The notes below the pieces were generated by a model. That model saw only the letters and a program-made list of their open reading frames with translations, made no database searches and was not told the origin of the DNA. 64,000 bases of DNA from Clonostachys chloroleuca (lineage: Eukaryota > Ascomycota > Sordariomycetes > Hypocreales > Bionectriaceae), in contig JBANAY010000003.1 in NCBI GenBank assembly GCA_037952775.1, positions 8,680,001 to 8,744,000 of the forward strand. The letters are read 5' to 3'. The position numbers and the translations under genes are program-made. Shown in pieces: positions 40,312 to 52,151 of this stretch. How positions within the stretch are numbered: the first letter of the stretch is position 1; the number at the start of each line of letters is the position of its first letter.

Positions 40312-42378
40312 ATGGCAGCTCAAATCGTATCTGAGCACTTTAGCATCGGCTTTGACAACACTACTGGAGCCATTGTCAGCATCTACAATCCCGGATCGGA
40401 AGGAGACATGAACTGGGTCAGCTCGCCTGACAACGCGCCATGGCAACCTCTGGGAAGTCGCTGGGGCATGGGATACGTTGATTTGGGCGCCGATGTCTTG
40501 CATAGAGCTTACTGGAAAAATCCATTTGTGGTCTCAAGCGATGATACAAGCGTCATTTTAGAGTACAAGCTAGGGCCTTTGCTAATCAAAGTCGCCAGGA
40601 GTCTCAAGGATGATGGGAAAACATTCCATGAATTATACAGCTTCAACAATGTGGGAACTGAAGACCTCGACTTGGATGGCCCACAAGGGACTTCTATTGC
40701 TATATTCACGCCGTTTAATGACCATTACACCAATACAAAGGACGCGCTTCAAAGGCGTGCACATGCCCACGTCTGGGCTAATGGGGGTAGCAATGCCTGG
40801 GTTAAGATGACCCAGATGGGCGGGCATGGTCCGGATCTGGGACTCGTGGTCACTGAAGGGTCGCTGCGTGGTTATAGCATCGAATCTCGAGATCGGATCA
40901 CTATGTCAAACACCAGAGGTGTCTTTTTACTACATCCTATAATCGGTAAACTGGCCCCGAACGAGCAAAAGACGGTCGGTTGGTCCATGTTCTGGCACAA
41001 CGACTGGGATGACTTCTTTGAGAAGTGCGCCGAACTTTCGAAGCAGTTCATTCACTTCCATATACCTTGCTACACTCTCATTGGTGATGAAGTCGCTGCT
41101 CTGCAAATGACTGGTGCTGTCAACGAAAATACTACTGTGAACGGTCAGAGCGTTGTTTGTGTGGGCAAGGGCCGTTACATAGCGAAAAGCGACACCTGGA
41201 AGGGTTCTATCGAGGTGAAGACCCCGTGTAAAGTATATTCAGCAAAAGTCTATTTAAACAGATTAGAAAGCGTCGAAAACCTTGTGGCATCTCGGGTACG
41301 ATTCATAATAGATAAACAACAAGTCTCTGATCCCGGAACGCCCCGCGATGGCGCTTATGCCGTATACGATAACCAGGCTCAACTCATTTCTTCCTGGGAC
41401 ACCGATAATGACCGAAACCTGGGTCGGGAGCGTGTAGGGATGGGTATTTTGATGGCCAGATGGCTGAGACAGCATCCTGACGATGGCAAAGTACGCAACT
41501 CTCTTGAAAAATACTACAAGTTTGTGTGTGCAGAGTTGCAAGACCAGAATGGATACGTGTTGAATGGTCTCGGAAGCTGGGAAAAGCGGCTATATAACTG
41601 GCCATGGATAATGCAGCTACATATCGCAGTAGCGCTAACGGACCTCGACACCACTGGCGTAAATGGAGGTGAATCTCCCTTGGAAAGGTTCGAGAAGACC
41701 ATGGAGAATTTCTATAATGAAGGCGGTAGGGATCTCTATCCCATTGGCCTTCCGGTGCTTGAGTCTCTAAGGTATCTCCAAAGTTTCGGCACAAAGAATC
41801 TTCTTGAGCGTGCCAAGAAACTTTTCTTAGAACATGGTCAAAGAATACTAGAAAGGGGAGTCGACTACCCCTCGTTCGAAGTCAACTTTGAGCAGTCTAT
41901 CGTTGCACCCGCGGCTATCATGCTGCTCGAGCTTTACCGGTTTACGGAAGAACCGAAGTGGCTGGATGGGGCAGAGCTCCAGATGAAGGCGCTACTACGG
42001 TTCCAAGGGAAGCAGCCTGACTATCGTCTGCATGACATCGCAATCCGCCACTGGGATGGGTATTGGTTCGGAAAGGATCGAATGTGGGGAGACACTTTTC
42101 CTCATTATTGGAGCACGCTAGATGCTGTCGCATTACATCACTATAGTTATGCCAAAGCTGATCAGGGATCCAAGAACAGGGCCGATAGCATCATCCTAGG
42201 AAACCTGGCATTGTTTTCTCCAGATGGAAGTGCGAGTTGCGCCTGGATTTATCCATTGTCTGTTAATGGTCGAACAGGCCACTACAAAGATCCGTATGCT
42301 AATGATCAAGACTGGGCCCTCAATCACCTGCTCTATCTCAAGCAAGACGATGAATTCGGTCAAAAAGGGCATGAATAG
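40312..42378 (+). CDS. Six-hairpin glycosidase superfamily protein, intronless
   Basis: A single 688-residue frame begins at an ATG in a CACCATGG context. The first 250 residues look like a beta-sandwich domain (TTGAIVSIYNPGSEGDMNWV near the start). The segment from about 360 to 600 shows the repeated helical hairpins of an (alpha/alpha)6 barrel (WPWIMQLHIAVAL, NFEQSIVAPAAIMLLELYRF, HWDGYWFGKDRMWGDTFPHYW). That layout fits uronidase or lyase-type carbohydrate enzymes that accept oligosaccharides. The precise family and the catalytic residue are not certain from sight. There is no signal peptide, so it is probably intracellular. It lacks introns, unlike most enzymes of similar size here, and resembles proteins I associate with soil bacteria, so horizontal origin is possible. 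Confidence 0.65.
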   Translation: MAAQIVSEHFSIGFDNTTGAIVSIYNPGSEGDMNWVSSPDNAPWQPLGSRWGMGYVDLGADVLHRAYWKNPFVVSSDDTSVILEYKLGPLLIKVARSLKDDGKTFHELYSFNNVGTEDLDLDGPQGTSIAIFTPFNDHYTNTKDALQRRAHAHVWANGGSNAWVKMTQMGGHGPDLGLVVTEGSLRGYSIESRDRITMSNTRGVFLLHPIIGKLAPNEQKTVGWSMFWHNDWDDFFEKCAELSKQFIHFHIPCYTLIGDEVAALQMTGAVNENTTVNGQSVVCVGKGRYIAKSDTWKGSIEVKTPCKVYSAKVYLNRLESVENLVASRVRFIIDKQQVSDPGTPRDGAYAVYDNQAQLISSWDTDNDRNLGRERVGMGILMARWLRQHPDDGKVRNSLEKYYKFVCAELQDQNGYVLNGLGSWEKRLYNWPWIMQLHIAVALTDLDTTGVNGGESPLERFEKTMENFYNEGGRDLYPIGLPVLESLRYLQSFGTKNLLERAKKLFLEHGQRILERGVDYPSFEVNFEQSIVAPAAIMLLELYRFTEEPKWLDGAELQMKALLRFQGKQPDYRLHDIAIRHWDGYWFGKDRMWGDTFPHYWSTLDAVALHHYSYAKADQGSKNRADSIILGNLALFSPDGSASCAWIYPLSVNGRTGHYKDPYANDQDWALNHLLYLKQDDEFGQKGHE

Positions 42379-42613
42379 ACTTTATGGATAGGATGTAGAC
42401 GGATTTGAGTGTCACTGAAGGGAGGATAGAAGGGAATACGCTGAATGCAAAGCAACCAGTCAATGCGCTGCACAGTCTAGCTATTGTTACATACTTGGAC
42501 AGTCTAATCAAGCTACAATTCCCATTCTCCCACTCCGACTTTTTCCAACAGGGGACAACAAATGAAGAAACCAAGATCCAGCCAGGCGCAAATCAGCTTA
42601 ATCCCACCGAAAC

Positions 42614-43893
42614 TTAGCATAGGTTCAGATCAGGGATAGCCGTGCTAGAAGGAGCCTCAGTGCCGGAAGGGATCACAGTGCCAGACGGGACTCCGGTGCC
42701 TGAGGGAGGACCCCCTGAGGGAGCGGTGCCATTGCCACCAGGGCCGTCGCCACCACCACCGCCGCCGCCGCCGCCGCCAGAGTTAGAGTTGGTTACACCA
42801 CCTTCCTTGTACCTGAATGTGGCGGGGGAGACTTCCTTTGAAAGCGTGGTGTTGATACCGAAAGCAAGCCAGGCGAACAGACCTTGACTGACGTCGTCAC
42901 CGAGGAGAGTGTACTGCATGACGGGGTCGACACCTTCGGTAGCTACCTCTTCAGAGAGAATAGAATCATCGGCGTTGAGTGTGAGCTCCTGAGTGTTGGT
43001 ATTATAAGGCGGAAGCTGTTCAACGGCAGAGATGAGATCCTGGTCAAAGAAAGCCTGACCAGTGTGGCTAGAGTAATTCTCATTGCCTAGGGTATGGTTC
43101 TTCTGCTCCGTGGCGTTGGTGTGGACCATGATATGGATGTGGGTGGCTCGGCTGGTGTAATGACCCGGGAAAAGGGACAAGAATTGACTGACACCATCCT
43201 TGTCGGTCTTTTGAATGCCACGCAGGAAAGTCTTGTCGATGTTGCTCAAGTCGGTAGAATCGCCGTTACCTTGGGCGTTGACACCGGAGTAGACACCAGT
43301 AGAGTTACAGTGCCACATCTCAAGGTAGACATCAGGCACAGGCTCACAGGTATCAACGTCGATCACCTGATAGTCGAGGATGATCTCGGCTCCCTCTTGA
43401 TCTTCGATGATACGGTATCGGACGTCTTCGCCGGAGACATCTGAGAGTGCTGTTGTTAGTGAACCGTTTACAAAGATTGAATGTGGGAGAAAGATTCTTC
43501 GAACTCACAGTATGGGCCCTGGGTAACCTCAGGTGTCAGGACACATGAGTTGATGCTAGCAAAGAGGGTGCTATGATCGGTGTTGGGAGTGAATCGGAGA
43601 TCAGTCAGGTTGTGAGAAGTGTTGAGGACTCCGTCGAGGTCACGCTTCTTCCTATTGGAACCGAAGAGACCTCGCTTATGGCGAGCCTCCTGAACAATCG
43701 CCGCCCGACGAGCGTTGTGGCGAGCCTCATGTCCATTTTCTTGCCATCTCTTTACGCAGTGGCTCAGAGAACGTGTCTCAATGGACTGGAGGAAATCGCG
43801 ACGTTCCTCAGCCTCCTGTTGGACATCGTGCCCGGGATGGGCAGCAACACCACTTGCGAGAAGTGCAATGGTGGAGAGTGACTGGAGACGCAT
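42614..43893 (-). CDS. Secreted intradiol ring-cleavage dioxygenase-like protein
   Basis: Exons 43509-43893 and 42614-43440 give 403 residues. A signal peptide (MRLQSLSTIALLASGVAA) and a KR-containing prosegment precede the domain. The intradiol fold is marked by TPEVTQGPYYV (Tyr pair split by the intron), by DVDTCEPVPDVYLEMWHCNSTG-like core residues, and by HYTSRATHIHIMVH. The last supplies the tyrosine and two histidines expected to bind non-haem Fe(III). Relatives cleave catechol-type rings, and the extracellular members are thought to act on lignin-derived aromatics. The C terminus adds a run of about ten Gly and then Pro-Ser-Gly-Thr repeats, unusual for the catalytic family and probably a flexible or glycosylated tail. 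Confidence 0.88.
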
Positions 43894-45711
43894 TTTCAGT
43901 CTCGGTTGAGAAGACAAAGCTGAATTGGAGCGCTGGGAATGAGGTATTGGAAATGAGAATCAAGATGAATGATTTGGTTTGGTCATTTTGATTCAGATGG
44001 CCATGCAGAGCTTTATAGACTTCCGCATTGTCTTTTGTTTGTGCGAAGCCAGATCCCAACCGCACCGAATTCGTCTACATCCCCAGATTCAACGTAACCC
44101 TGTTTCATCCCTGGTGGCCCTAGTACTAGCCAGAGATGATCGAAATCTATGGTTGCAACCAATGAAGCAGTTCTAGATGGCCAAACCTTGCTGGGGTAAG
44201 TCACCTTGACAGGTCTCATGATTGCCCAACCAATAACAAGAGCCAATTGGTCATGCGACCTCATGTGATTGCGTTGCCTTTTAGCTCAAGATGGAGCCTT
44301 GATAGCAGCACCGCGGCAGAACCCTGCCTGTCGTCGTTGTTGAAACCTCCTTGAATCACGATGCGGCAATTCGAAAGCCACGGCAGGGGTGGAAAGCGTG
44401 CGTAACTGCGCGGGTCAATGGTGCCAATTGGGATAGTCCGAAGAATCGACGTTAATGCTGGTGGGACACATTGTTAAGATGAGCCCCCAGTGTCGAAATT
44501 GGGTGACGCGGCCTCCTGTCATGAAACGCCGGTTGCGGGCTTCAATACGTGAACTAAGGACGCGCCGCCCCGTCTCAGGTCTTGGGACGTGTAATCATCA
44601 CAGACGCCATTGGGCGCGCAAGTTAGAGTCCATGTTTATGCATACTGCTGACGAACAAGCTTTTTCCAAGCCTAATTACTGTAGGCCAAGAAAAGCTTGA
44701 CCCCGTCTCCTTGCTATCCATCGCCGTCTTCTCTCCCTGGCTTCCCGCAAGCGGTCTCCACCGCCTAAGATTGTCTCGATGGCTGGACAGCTTCGTCAGT
44801 GTTGTTTGAGAGGGGTATAATGAAGCCAGAACCGCTGCCTCGGCCTACTCGTAATGAGCTGCTTACAGGCATCACTCTTCTGGCCATGAAGGACATGTGC
44901 ATTTTATCCTCTCTCCCCACATTGTGAAGTTGTGAGCCATCCTTGGGAAGCTTCTGACCATGAGGCTCTACTCTTATGCTGCCGACCAGTGCCGAGGCTG
45001 ATTCAGGGCTTTACGCCCGATATATACACAGCCAAGCTGCAAGCCCCCGAGACCCCTGTTCCCCTCAGCATTGCCTCAAGTGGCAACACCCTGTTATTGA
45101 AGTTTTCCCTTTTTTTTTTTTTTTTTTCTTTTTTCTTCATTTTTCTTTTTCCATTTCATCTAAATCTCACGGCCGATCCTCTAAGCTGAGCGTGAATCGC
45201 CTGCCTCCTTAGTCCAGTACCCGAGACTTAGGCTCCAGCCAGGTATCTCACTTTGGTTGGCTCCATATGCCTGCGCTTCTGCCTTACAACAGCCAACACA
45301 ATGTTTTCCCTGATTCGGTTGAACACCAAATGCTCCATCTCATGGTTCGCGAGCCAAATTGCTATTGCAAGTACGGGATAGTATAGGTACAGAGGCTGTT
45401 AACGTACGTTCTCTAACCAAAGCCTTGCTAGGCAGGCCATCACTTGCAGTCCTGTCGACGCCATGTGAAAATGCTCTAAAGCCCCAGGCATCTTCCAGCC
45501 TTTTGTGTGGCCAGTGAAACCTACTGTATGTTGTAGTTGGCTTTTTCATGCCTGCCTGGCCTGGCAGAGGCAACAAAAGGGAGACACTGTTCTCTTCATT
45601 TTCATTATTATTTACAGACGTAGCCAGCTGATTGACATATTTTTACGACATTTAAAGTAGCCACAGGAGTCCCCCTTCCCACTTTGCCTGCGGTACGTTG
45701 CCATCTACAGT
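43894..45711. other. Intergenic region with pyrimidine tract
   Basis: About 1.8 kb separate divergent genes. A strong T-rich pyrimidine tract lies at about 45108-45160. No gene is supported. Confidence 0.5.
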
Positions 45712-46547
45712 ATGTCGCCAATACCAAGGGAAGGGTCCATCATGTATCTTCCACCCCTTGTTGAAATCAGCCCTCCGCTAGAGGTTGGACCAAAAAGCCC
45801 AGAGCCCAAGGCTTTCGATCACCCAGTCGTTGTGGTTGCAGTCGATGTTGCGATACAGCAAGCTTTCATCCTTGTGGTTCGTGCTTTTGCCCCTTAGTAT
45901 TTGATCATCATGCTGATTCTCTATGCCGATTTGTCCATCAACAGATTACCTCTTTCAGTGGTATGCGACTCGAGGAGAAACATCTAAAGCGACGAGTTCG
46001 AGAGCGATATATCCCGTTGCCTCCGGCGGACAACCATCCTGATTCCGGGCGCCTGTTGGTATTTGAGCATGGTATGGAACTTAAAAAAGCATCATATGTC
46101 AAAATCAAACCGCTCTATGTGGTGCCACTCCGCATTCTTCGCAAAATGAGGGAAAGAAGGCCCTTTTTCCTCACTCTGGCCTCCAGGAGCCTTCTTTTGG
46201 AAGTTAGCGGTCTCGCGCCGAGCCTTGTGGGCACGGCTGGAGAGATGGCCAGTTTGGCATCTTCGTCCCAGTCAGCCCTTGTCCCCGGGCACGAAATTGT
46301 GCCTCTGGACAGGCAGCCATCCTCGTTCAATCAGCAAGGCAAACATAGCTTATTGCGGCTGAATTCAGCTGAGACACCAGCCGTGTTTACCAACGGAACT
46401 CATTGGCTTCCGTGGCCAGTGTCCGTCGCCCATCAAGGCGAACCAAATTCCGGCAATTTCTACACTCTTACCGCTAAATGCTGGTATTTCGCCCTAGCCC
46501 TTATTGGAATTTTTGTATATGTTATGTGGTGTAGTTTGCCGGGCTAA
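45712..46547 (+). CDS. DUF6590-like fungal protein with C-terminal membrane segment
   Basis: Two exons (45712-45876 and 45945-46547, intron GTTCGT..CAACAG) give 255 residues and restore the continuous string AFILVITSFSGMRL. The layout (HPVVVVAVD, ITSFSGM, HPDSGRLLVFEHG, KKASYVKIKPLYVVPLRIL) is a pattern I associate with the fungal DUF6590-type domain, whose function is unknown. A single hydrophobic helix near the C terminus (YFALALIGIFVYVMW) is unusual for that domain and would anchor it in a membrane. The donor is non-canonical but the phases agree. The true start might lie further upstream. Confidence 0.5.
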
Positions 46548-47828
46548 AGCTTTTCATTGTTGGATCCATTTTCTTCGTTCGGCATGTTCTGCGGTCTAGG
46601 TTCAGGAAAAAACCGATACATTGGTCAAGATATTGTTTCGTTTTGGCAGTTATCATTTCTATAATTTAGAATTTGCTTTGAGCGAGAGGGGAAAGGATAC
46701 CTTGAGACGACGGGAGATTCAAGTGCCTGAATGGAATGACTCTTCCAAGCCAACCCTTTTGGAACGAAACACACCCGTTCATCACTTGTTCCCTTTGAAG
46801 ATGGTAATATCAATCAAATGATTGAAAGAAACCTGCGTATTTACTGTAGTCTTGTTCAGTAATAACGTATTTCCTTCGCCAAGGTGTTCATGCGGGTTAA
46901 TTCTTGCAGCCTAACGGGGCCTGCAAAGCTTAGAGCACAGTTTAATCTGCCTAGCTTGAACCAGGAGCGGCCACATAGATGATTCAATGGCAACTGCGAC
47001 ACTTTTGAAGTAAATTTTGTGTTCTTTACGCCCTGTTTTGAACGAGCACGCAATGGACATGGCGTGTGACACGTGGCTCCAGCAGGCTAGGCAACCAGAA
47101 GTCTTTGTATCGCCCAAGTCCCATATACCTGATTATTCATTTTATGTTTCCATGACAGCTATGCAAGCAATTCTCCTAATTTGGCGTGTGTCGATCTATT
47201 GGGCTCTTTCTCACCGCATGATATGATGAATATCCGGTCCTTTGATATCTGCGACAAAATTAAGCTACGTCATGTAGTAGTTGTCGGAAAAGAAAATGTT
47301 CCAAAATAGTTATTCAGTTAGTATTTCCAGCCTTAGGTACTTTTATGTGAGTTAGATGGCAGGTTTCGAGCAAACCTTTCCCTGGGCATCCTTAGCCCCT
47401 GAGGGTGTGAGGCAAGATGGATGGTACAAACACACTCCCACGCTTTCCAGCACATATTTCGGAATCGGCCCCAGCGGCTCCATCGGACGCCTTTCAGCAG
47501 TTGGCTGACATAATGCCCATCTCGGAACTGGAAAATGCCAACCGAGCACATTGACCACTTGGATCAAAGCGTCAAATATGTTTTGGAGGCAAAGCGGGGG
47601 TTGCCTCTTAGAAAGACCGAACTCAATATATCTTGACGCAGTTGAAATGCGGGGTATAAGGTTCAGTGACGAAGGGATCTATCGTATTCTAATTTTCTGT
47701 TTCTCGAACAATCAAGTCCGAAAATAAAGCTATAGTGGCTACTAATTCTGCTTGAGGCCATATCCCATCTCCAAAATATACCGCTATCCGCAAACCAAGA
47801 CCTGGCTGCCGATCAGGATTGGTGCGAA
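46548..47828. other. Intergenic region
   Basis: About 1.3 kb between two plus-strand genes, with no supported feature. The promoter of the P450 gene should lie in its right half. Confidence 0.5.
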
Positions 47829-49539
47829 ATGGAATTGTCTGTACCAATCTTAGTCCTACTTTTCGCATTGCTTGTCACACTCGGGCGAGTCTTATGTGTA
47901 GCTCCTCTGCGCTCTCCCCTCCGCACTGTTCGCGGTCCGTTCTTTGCGAGGTTCACGGATGGGTGGTACTTTTGGCAGGTCTGGAAGGGATCTTTCCAGC
48001 ATGTGAACCAAGAGCTACACCAAAAATATGGTAATGAGATCCAGATAGATCATCAAGTTAAACTAACCACTTCTAACAGGTAGCATCGTCCGTTATGGCC
48101 CGAACCGGTACAGTTTCGATGATCCGGAAGCCGCCAAGATAATATACGGCCTTGGTAGCCATTTCCCAAAGTCATCCTGGTACTCGACCTGGGCCAGTCC
48201 CGGATCATGGGCGATCTTCAGTGATCAGTCAATCAAGCGCCATAATCAGAACAGAAAGCTGTACCAAGCCACTTACTCGATGTCCTCTTTGGTCCATTAC
48301 GAGCCTTTCGTAGACAGTTGTATCGACATATTTACGGAACGGCTATCTGAAATGTCTGAATCCGGGTTGCTGGTAGACATAAGACACTGGTTTCAATGCT
48401 ACGCCTTTGACGTTATCGGATTGATCACGTACGCCAAACGACTAGGCTTTTTAGACCAGGGAGATGATATCGGAGGCGTCATTGGGGCGCTCGAGGAGCA
48501 TCTGGGCTACGCGACCCTTGTTGGAATTTTCCCGAGCCTGCATCAATATCTGTTTTCCATAAAGAACTATCTCGCCGGTTCCCAGGGATCAGGGAGGGCG
48601 TACGTCCTGAAGTTCACTAATGAGAGAATCCGAGAAGCACAAGTGATCCCGAAACCCGTCGCAACTGATGAGAGCTCCGTCGCAATGGAGGACTTCCTCA
48701 CCAAATTTCTGGCTAAGCATGCCGCGAACGCCGACCTGTTCACAAACTACCACGTGCTTGCCGGGTGCACCTCTAACATGGTTGCGGGGTCTGACACAAC
48801 GGCCATCAGCTTGTCGGCAGTTCTCTATTATCTTCTCAAGAATCCTCAATGTTTGCTCAGGCTGAGAGAAGAGGTCGACGGCCTTGCGGTGCAATCGGAC
48901 CCTTCGAAGTTTCCCACATTCAAGGAAAGCCAGCAGATGCCGTATCTACAAGCCGTTATCAAGGAAGCACTGAGGTTACATCCAGCTACTGGTCTGCCCT
49001 TGGAACGTGTAGTTCCTGAAGGCGGCGCAACGATATCAGGGCGGTTCTTCCCCGAAGGCGTAAGTGTTTGAGCATCGCTGTTTCTCTCTTGAACCAACTC
49101 TCTAAATTTCAGTACAGACTATTGTGGGAATCAATACATGGGTAGCACATCGCAATACCCATGTCTTCGGCGAGGATGCCGAACGATTCTGCCCCGAGAG
49201 GTGGCTGATCGATGATAACGATAAACTTTCGATAATGAATCGATACTATCTTCCAGTAAGAGTTCCGATTTTATCTTTCAAGCCACTCAAGGCGATATTT
49301 AACATGTGTTCGCATTTTAGTTCGGCCTGGGCTCGCGGACATGTATTGGCCGTCATGTGTCCATGCTCGAGATGTCAAAGTTAATACCTCGCCTTGTTCG
49401 AGACTGGGACTTCCAACTTGATTCGTCGCTACACGCCAAGGAGTGGCGAACGTTGAATTACTGGTTCGTGAAGCCAATGGATTTCAAGGTAGGGATCAAA
49501 AGGCGCCAGTTGGTGAAGGATGTGAATAGTAAGGAGTAG
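47829..49539 (+). CDS. Cytochrome P450 monooxygenase, ER-anchored
   Basis: Exons 47829-48030, 48080-49059, 49118-49255 and 49321-49539 give 512 residues with consistent phases. An N-terminal membrane anchor (ILVLLFALLVTLG) is followed by the family landmarks. The I-helix segment (MVAGSDTTAISL) carries the oxygen-activating Thr region, the ExxR motif is EALR near residue 362, and the PERW motif is FCPERW. The haem-binding FGLGSRTCIG is restored by splicing the last intron, with Cys448. The general class resembles fungal CYP enzymes related to pisatin demethylase. The substrate is unknown, and no backbone synthase or cluster partner is nearby. The gene appears intact. Confidence 0.93.
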
Positions 49540-50294
49540 GAACACAGAGAGCAATGAGAGCGTGGATGAGCTTAGTTTTTCATATGAGTGAGAAAAGGGA
49601 GGGCACGTTCATCTGGTCTACGACTTAACTCTGCCCCCGTCAGTGGAGTGGCCCAGTTCTCGTTCACCATTTGCATGGGCAAGCGGCTTTAGTTCTGAGT
49701 TTGCAGTTCATCCCCTTCATGGAGCAGCGGATAAAGGCATAGGGGCCTCTGTTTATTAATAGTCTGTGTCCTTATTGCCGGTGGATAATCCTATATTAGA
49801 TGAGAATAACGGGGCCAATCCTACCATAGTACACGAAGCCCTCCGGCCCTATTAATCTCCCCATTTACCCAGCGTCAAAATAAACGATTCACTTTGGAGT
49901 TCTAATAAAACCCAGTAAGACTCAAGATTGTAATCTACCCCGTTATGGCATCATGCCCTTATGAACAAACAGGGACGCTACGAACAACTTATAAGGGTCG
50001 CAAATGGTAAGGCATAATAAAGAAAATCTCAACACCTGCCTTAATCAAACAGTAGGCTGATTTGCACTGCCCCAAGCTAGTTAAGGCACCACGAGAAGCA
50101 GCTCAGCAGCGATTTTCACGTTTACTTTTCTTCGATACCGGTCCCGTCGGCGGAAAGAATATTTTGTAAGCATACTGTAGCTCTCACAGTTCAGTTCATC
50201 TAGCCTTTTTGTTGTGCAGAGCAGTGCCGTTTCCCAATTTGTTCAGCTCGCCAGAAATTGACCGCCAAACTGCGTCAACCAGACATTTCTTGTG
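49540..50294. other. Intergenic region
   Basis: About 750 bases with no supported gene. I looked for an upstream F-box exon of the next gene here and did not find one. Confidence 0.5.
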
Positions 50295-51170
50295 ATGGAT
50301 ATTCGATCTGGAATAGTCTCTTGGCCTTATGCCTGCCCTGGTGGTTTGATCAAGAAGCTGCAGTCGCAATACAGGGGGCATGTTCGAAAAATCAAATCGC
50401 TCGATACCTGCTATGCAAAAAACAGTAGCTCGGGCAGGAATGCGCGTGCTGGCGACTTGGGCATCATGCACAAGTTTATCAGGACTATAGACGCGCTTGA
50501 GGTGCTCAGCATCAGAACTCTCGAGGAAGATGTGTCTGGCCTTTGGCCAGTCATTTTCCGACAAGCGGATTCGTTAACCTCTTTGACCTTTCGGCCGTAT
50601 CGCGATTGCAATTTCATCGCCGTGACGCAGCAGACAGTGAGCGAGATTGCGTCTAAACTTCCTAATCTGCTCCGTTTGGGGATAGATGTCTCACTACAGG
50701 ATGCAGAAGCAGCACTGAAAGAGGTGGCTAAGCCCCCGGGGCAACCACAAGAGTCTTCTATCGATGAGCTTGTGAAGATGAGCGGCCTCAGAGAAGTCGA
50801 ACTGTTCATCAAACTCCCGATGGAGCCATCTTCTTTTTGTGCACGAAACACATTCAGCTCCGCTGGCACCACGTCAAACCCACCAATCAAGCCCAAAGTC
50901 AGTCTTCGCCTAGCTGAACGTATTTTCAACAAGTTCCTCACTCACGAAGCCCAATCTTCGCTTGAGAGAGTGAGCATTCACTTTCTTCGCACATCCTATG
51001 AGGATCGTGGCCAGTACACTACACTACACTCGACAGCCTGGGTGGAATTAAACGAAACAGGGTTTGAGAAACAGGTAGATCGAAGCTGGCAGTTGGATCC
51101 TGCGGAGATGTCAAGCGAGGTTTGGAAGGAAATTAGACAAGCGGATTCTGAATACGCGGGAGGAGCTTAA
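50295..51170 (+). CDS. LRR/F-box-like hypothetical protein, possibly 5'-truncated
   Basis: A single open frame of 291 residues starts at the ATG at 50295. The protein has alternating leucine-rich patches (LPNLLRLGIDVSLQDAE, LREVELFIKL) and a C-terminal layout seen in fungal F-box proteins that end in a leucine-rich region (RLAERIFNKFL, LERVSIHFL, VWKEIRQADSEY). The usual N-terminal F-box is absent and no upstream exon is visible, so the gene may have lost its 5' part. No introns are needed. Confidence 0.55.
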   Translation: MDIRSGIVSWPYACPGGLIKKLQSQYRGHVRKIKSLDTCYAKNSSSGRNARAGDLGIMHKFIRTIDALEVLSIRTLEEDVSGLWPVIFRQADSLTSLTFRPYRDCNFIAVTQQTVSEIASKLPNLLRLGIDVSLQDAEAALKEVAKPPGQPQESSIDELVKMSGLREVELFIKLPMEPSSFCARNTFSSAGTTSNPPIKPKVSLRLAERIFNKFLTHEAQSSLERVSIHFLRTSYEDRGQYTTLHSTAWVELNETGFEKQVDRSWQLDPAEMSSEVWKEIRQADSEYAGGA

Positions 51171-52151
51171 CAAAGACACGGCTGTCTCCCCAAATAGCCC
51201 AGATCGAAACTCGTCTGTGCACCCTGATTCTTCAAGGGAATCCCTTAATGAGTGATGGCTACTGTACTCATAGATCTAGGCCTAGCTTAGCTGTAGATCT
51301 TGTAAAGCAATATATGCCGGAATTGCATGATCGCCTAGGTCCTGTAAATCCTGTAAGGTGTTTATAGTCCTTAAAAAAGTTTTTAGTCCCGAGTCCCGAC
51401 CCGCTGGGTAGTATAATACGGGCGAGGTTTTTCTCCAGGTAATATTTTACTTTATTGTATGTTCGATACCCTCTATCTTAGAGCTCTATCCCAGATAGGA
51501 AATCTACTTGATGATGACAATGATGACGATGATGATATATTCATCTCACACAATACGAGACGTTACATCATACGGTGGCTACATTGTCTATATTTATGCT
51601 ATCAAAAGGAATTTGAGTTGAAACGAAACAAGTGGCTTCTAAACCAAGCCATCAATCGGGGGCAAGCCTAGGTGGCTGTGCAGTCAAATTGTGATCCAGA
51701 TGTGATCATAATGTGTCAGTTACCTCCGAGTACCACCTCGCAAATTAACCACCCCCTCCTCCGAAGCTCCTGAGCTACTATCACAGACTAGCCCTACTCA
51801 TGAGGCCTTTCTCAGAAAGAATATGGCGGCTGAGGCAAAGGGGGATGTTAGCGGCGTGGATCTCTGTGTCCGATTGGATTATGAGAAGGCTACCAGATAT
51901 GCCAAAGATGGTGCCTCATGTCTTGTATCCAAAATTGTTTCTGGATGTTACATTACGTACAACCTCTGCCGAGACTTGGAACTTCGAGAGACATGGCACA
52001 GAACAAGAGAATTCCTGCCTCAATAATGGTTTATTTTAAACGATTCCTGCAAGTCTTTCTCTATTCCCCCTCTCCTGTCCACTCGTTTCCTGCTTGCCGA
52101 TATAAGCACTCAACACGGACCTGTTAACCAGCGCACGTCACTTTGATTACA
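51171..52151. other. Spacer with a poly-Asp microORF and a protein-like short frame
   Basis: A frame at 51459-51671 contains a GAT/GAC repeat giving a poly-aspartate run, and another at 51823-52026 has coding-like composition. Neither has a recognisable domain or clear splice partners, so I do not call them genes. Confidence 0.35.

Noticed and set aside
42642..43444. Plus-strand frames opposite the intradiol dioxygenase
   Set aside because: Shadow frames. The Pro-rich string is the antisense of the poly-Gly tail.
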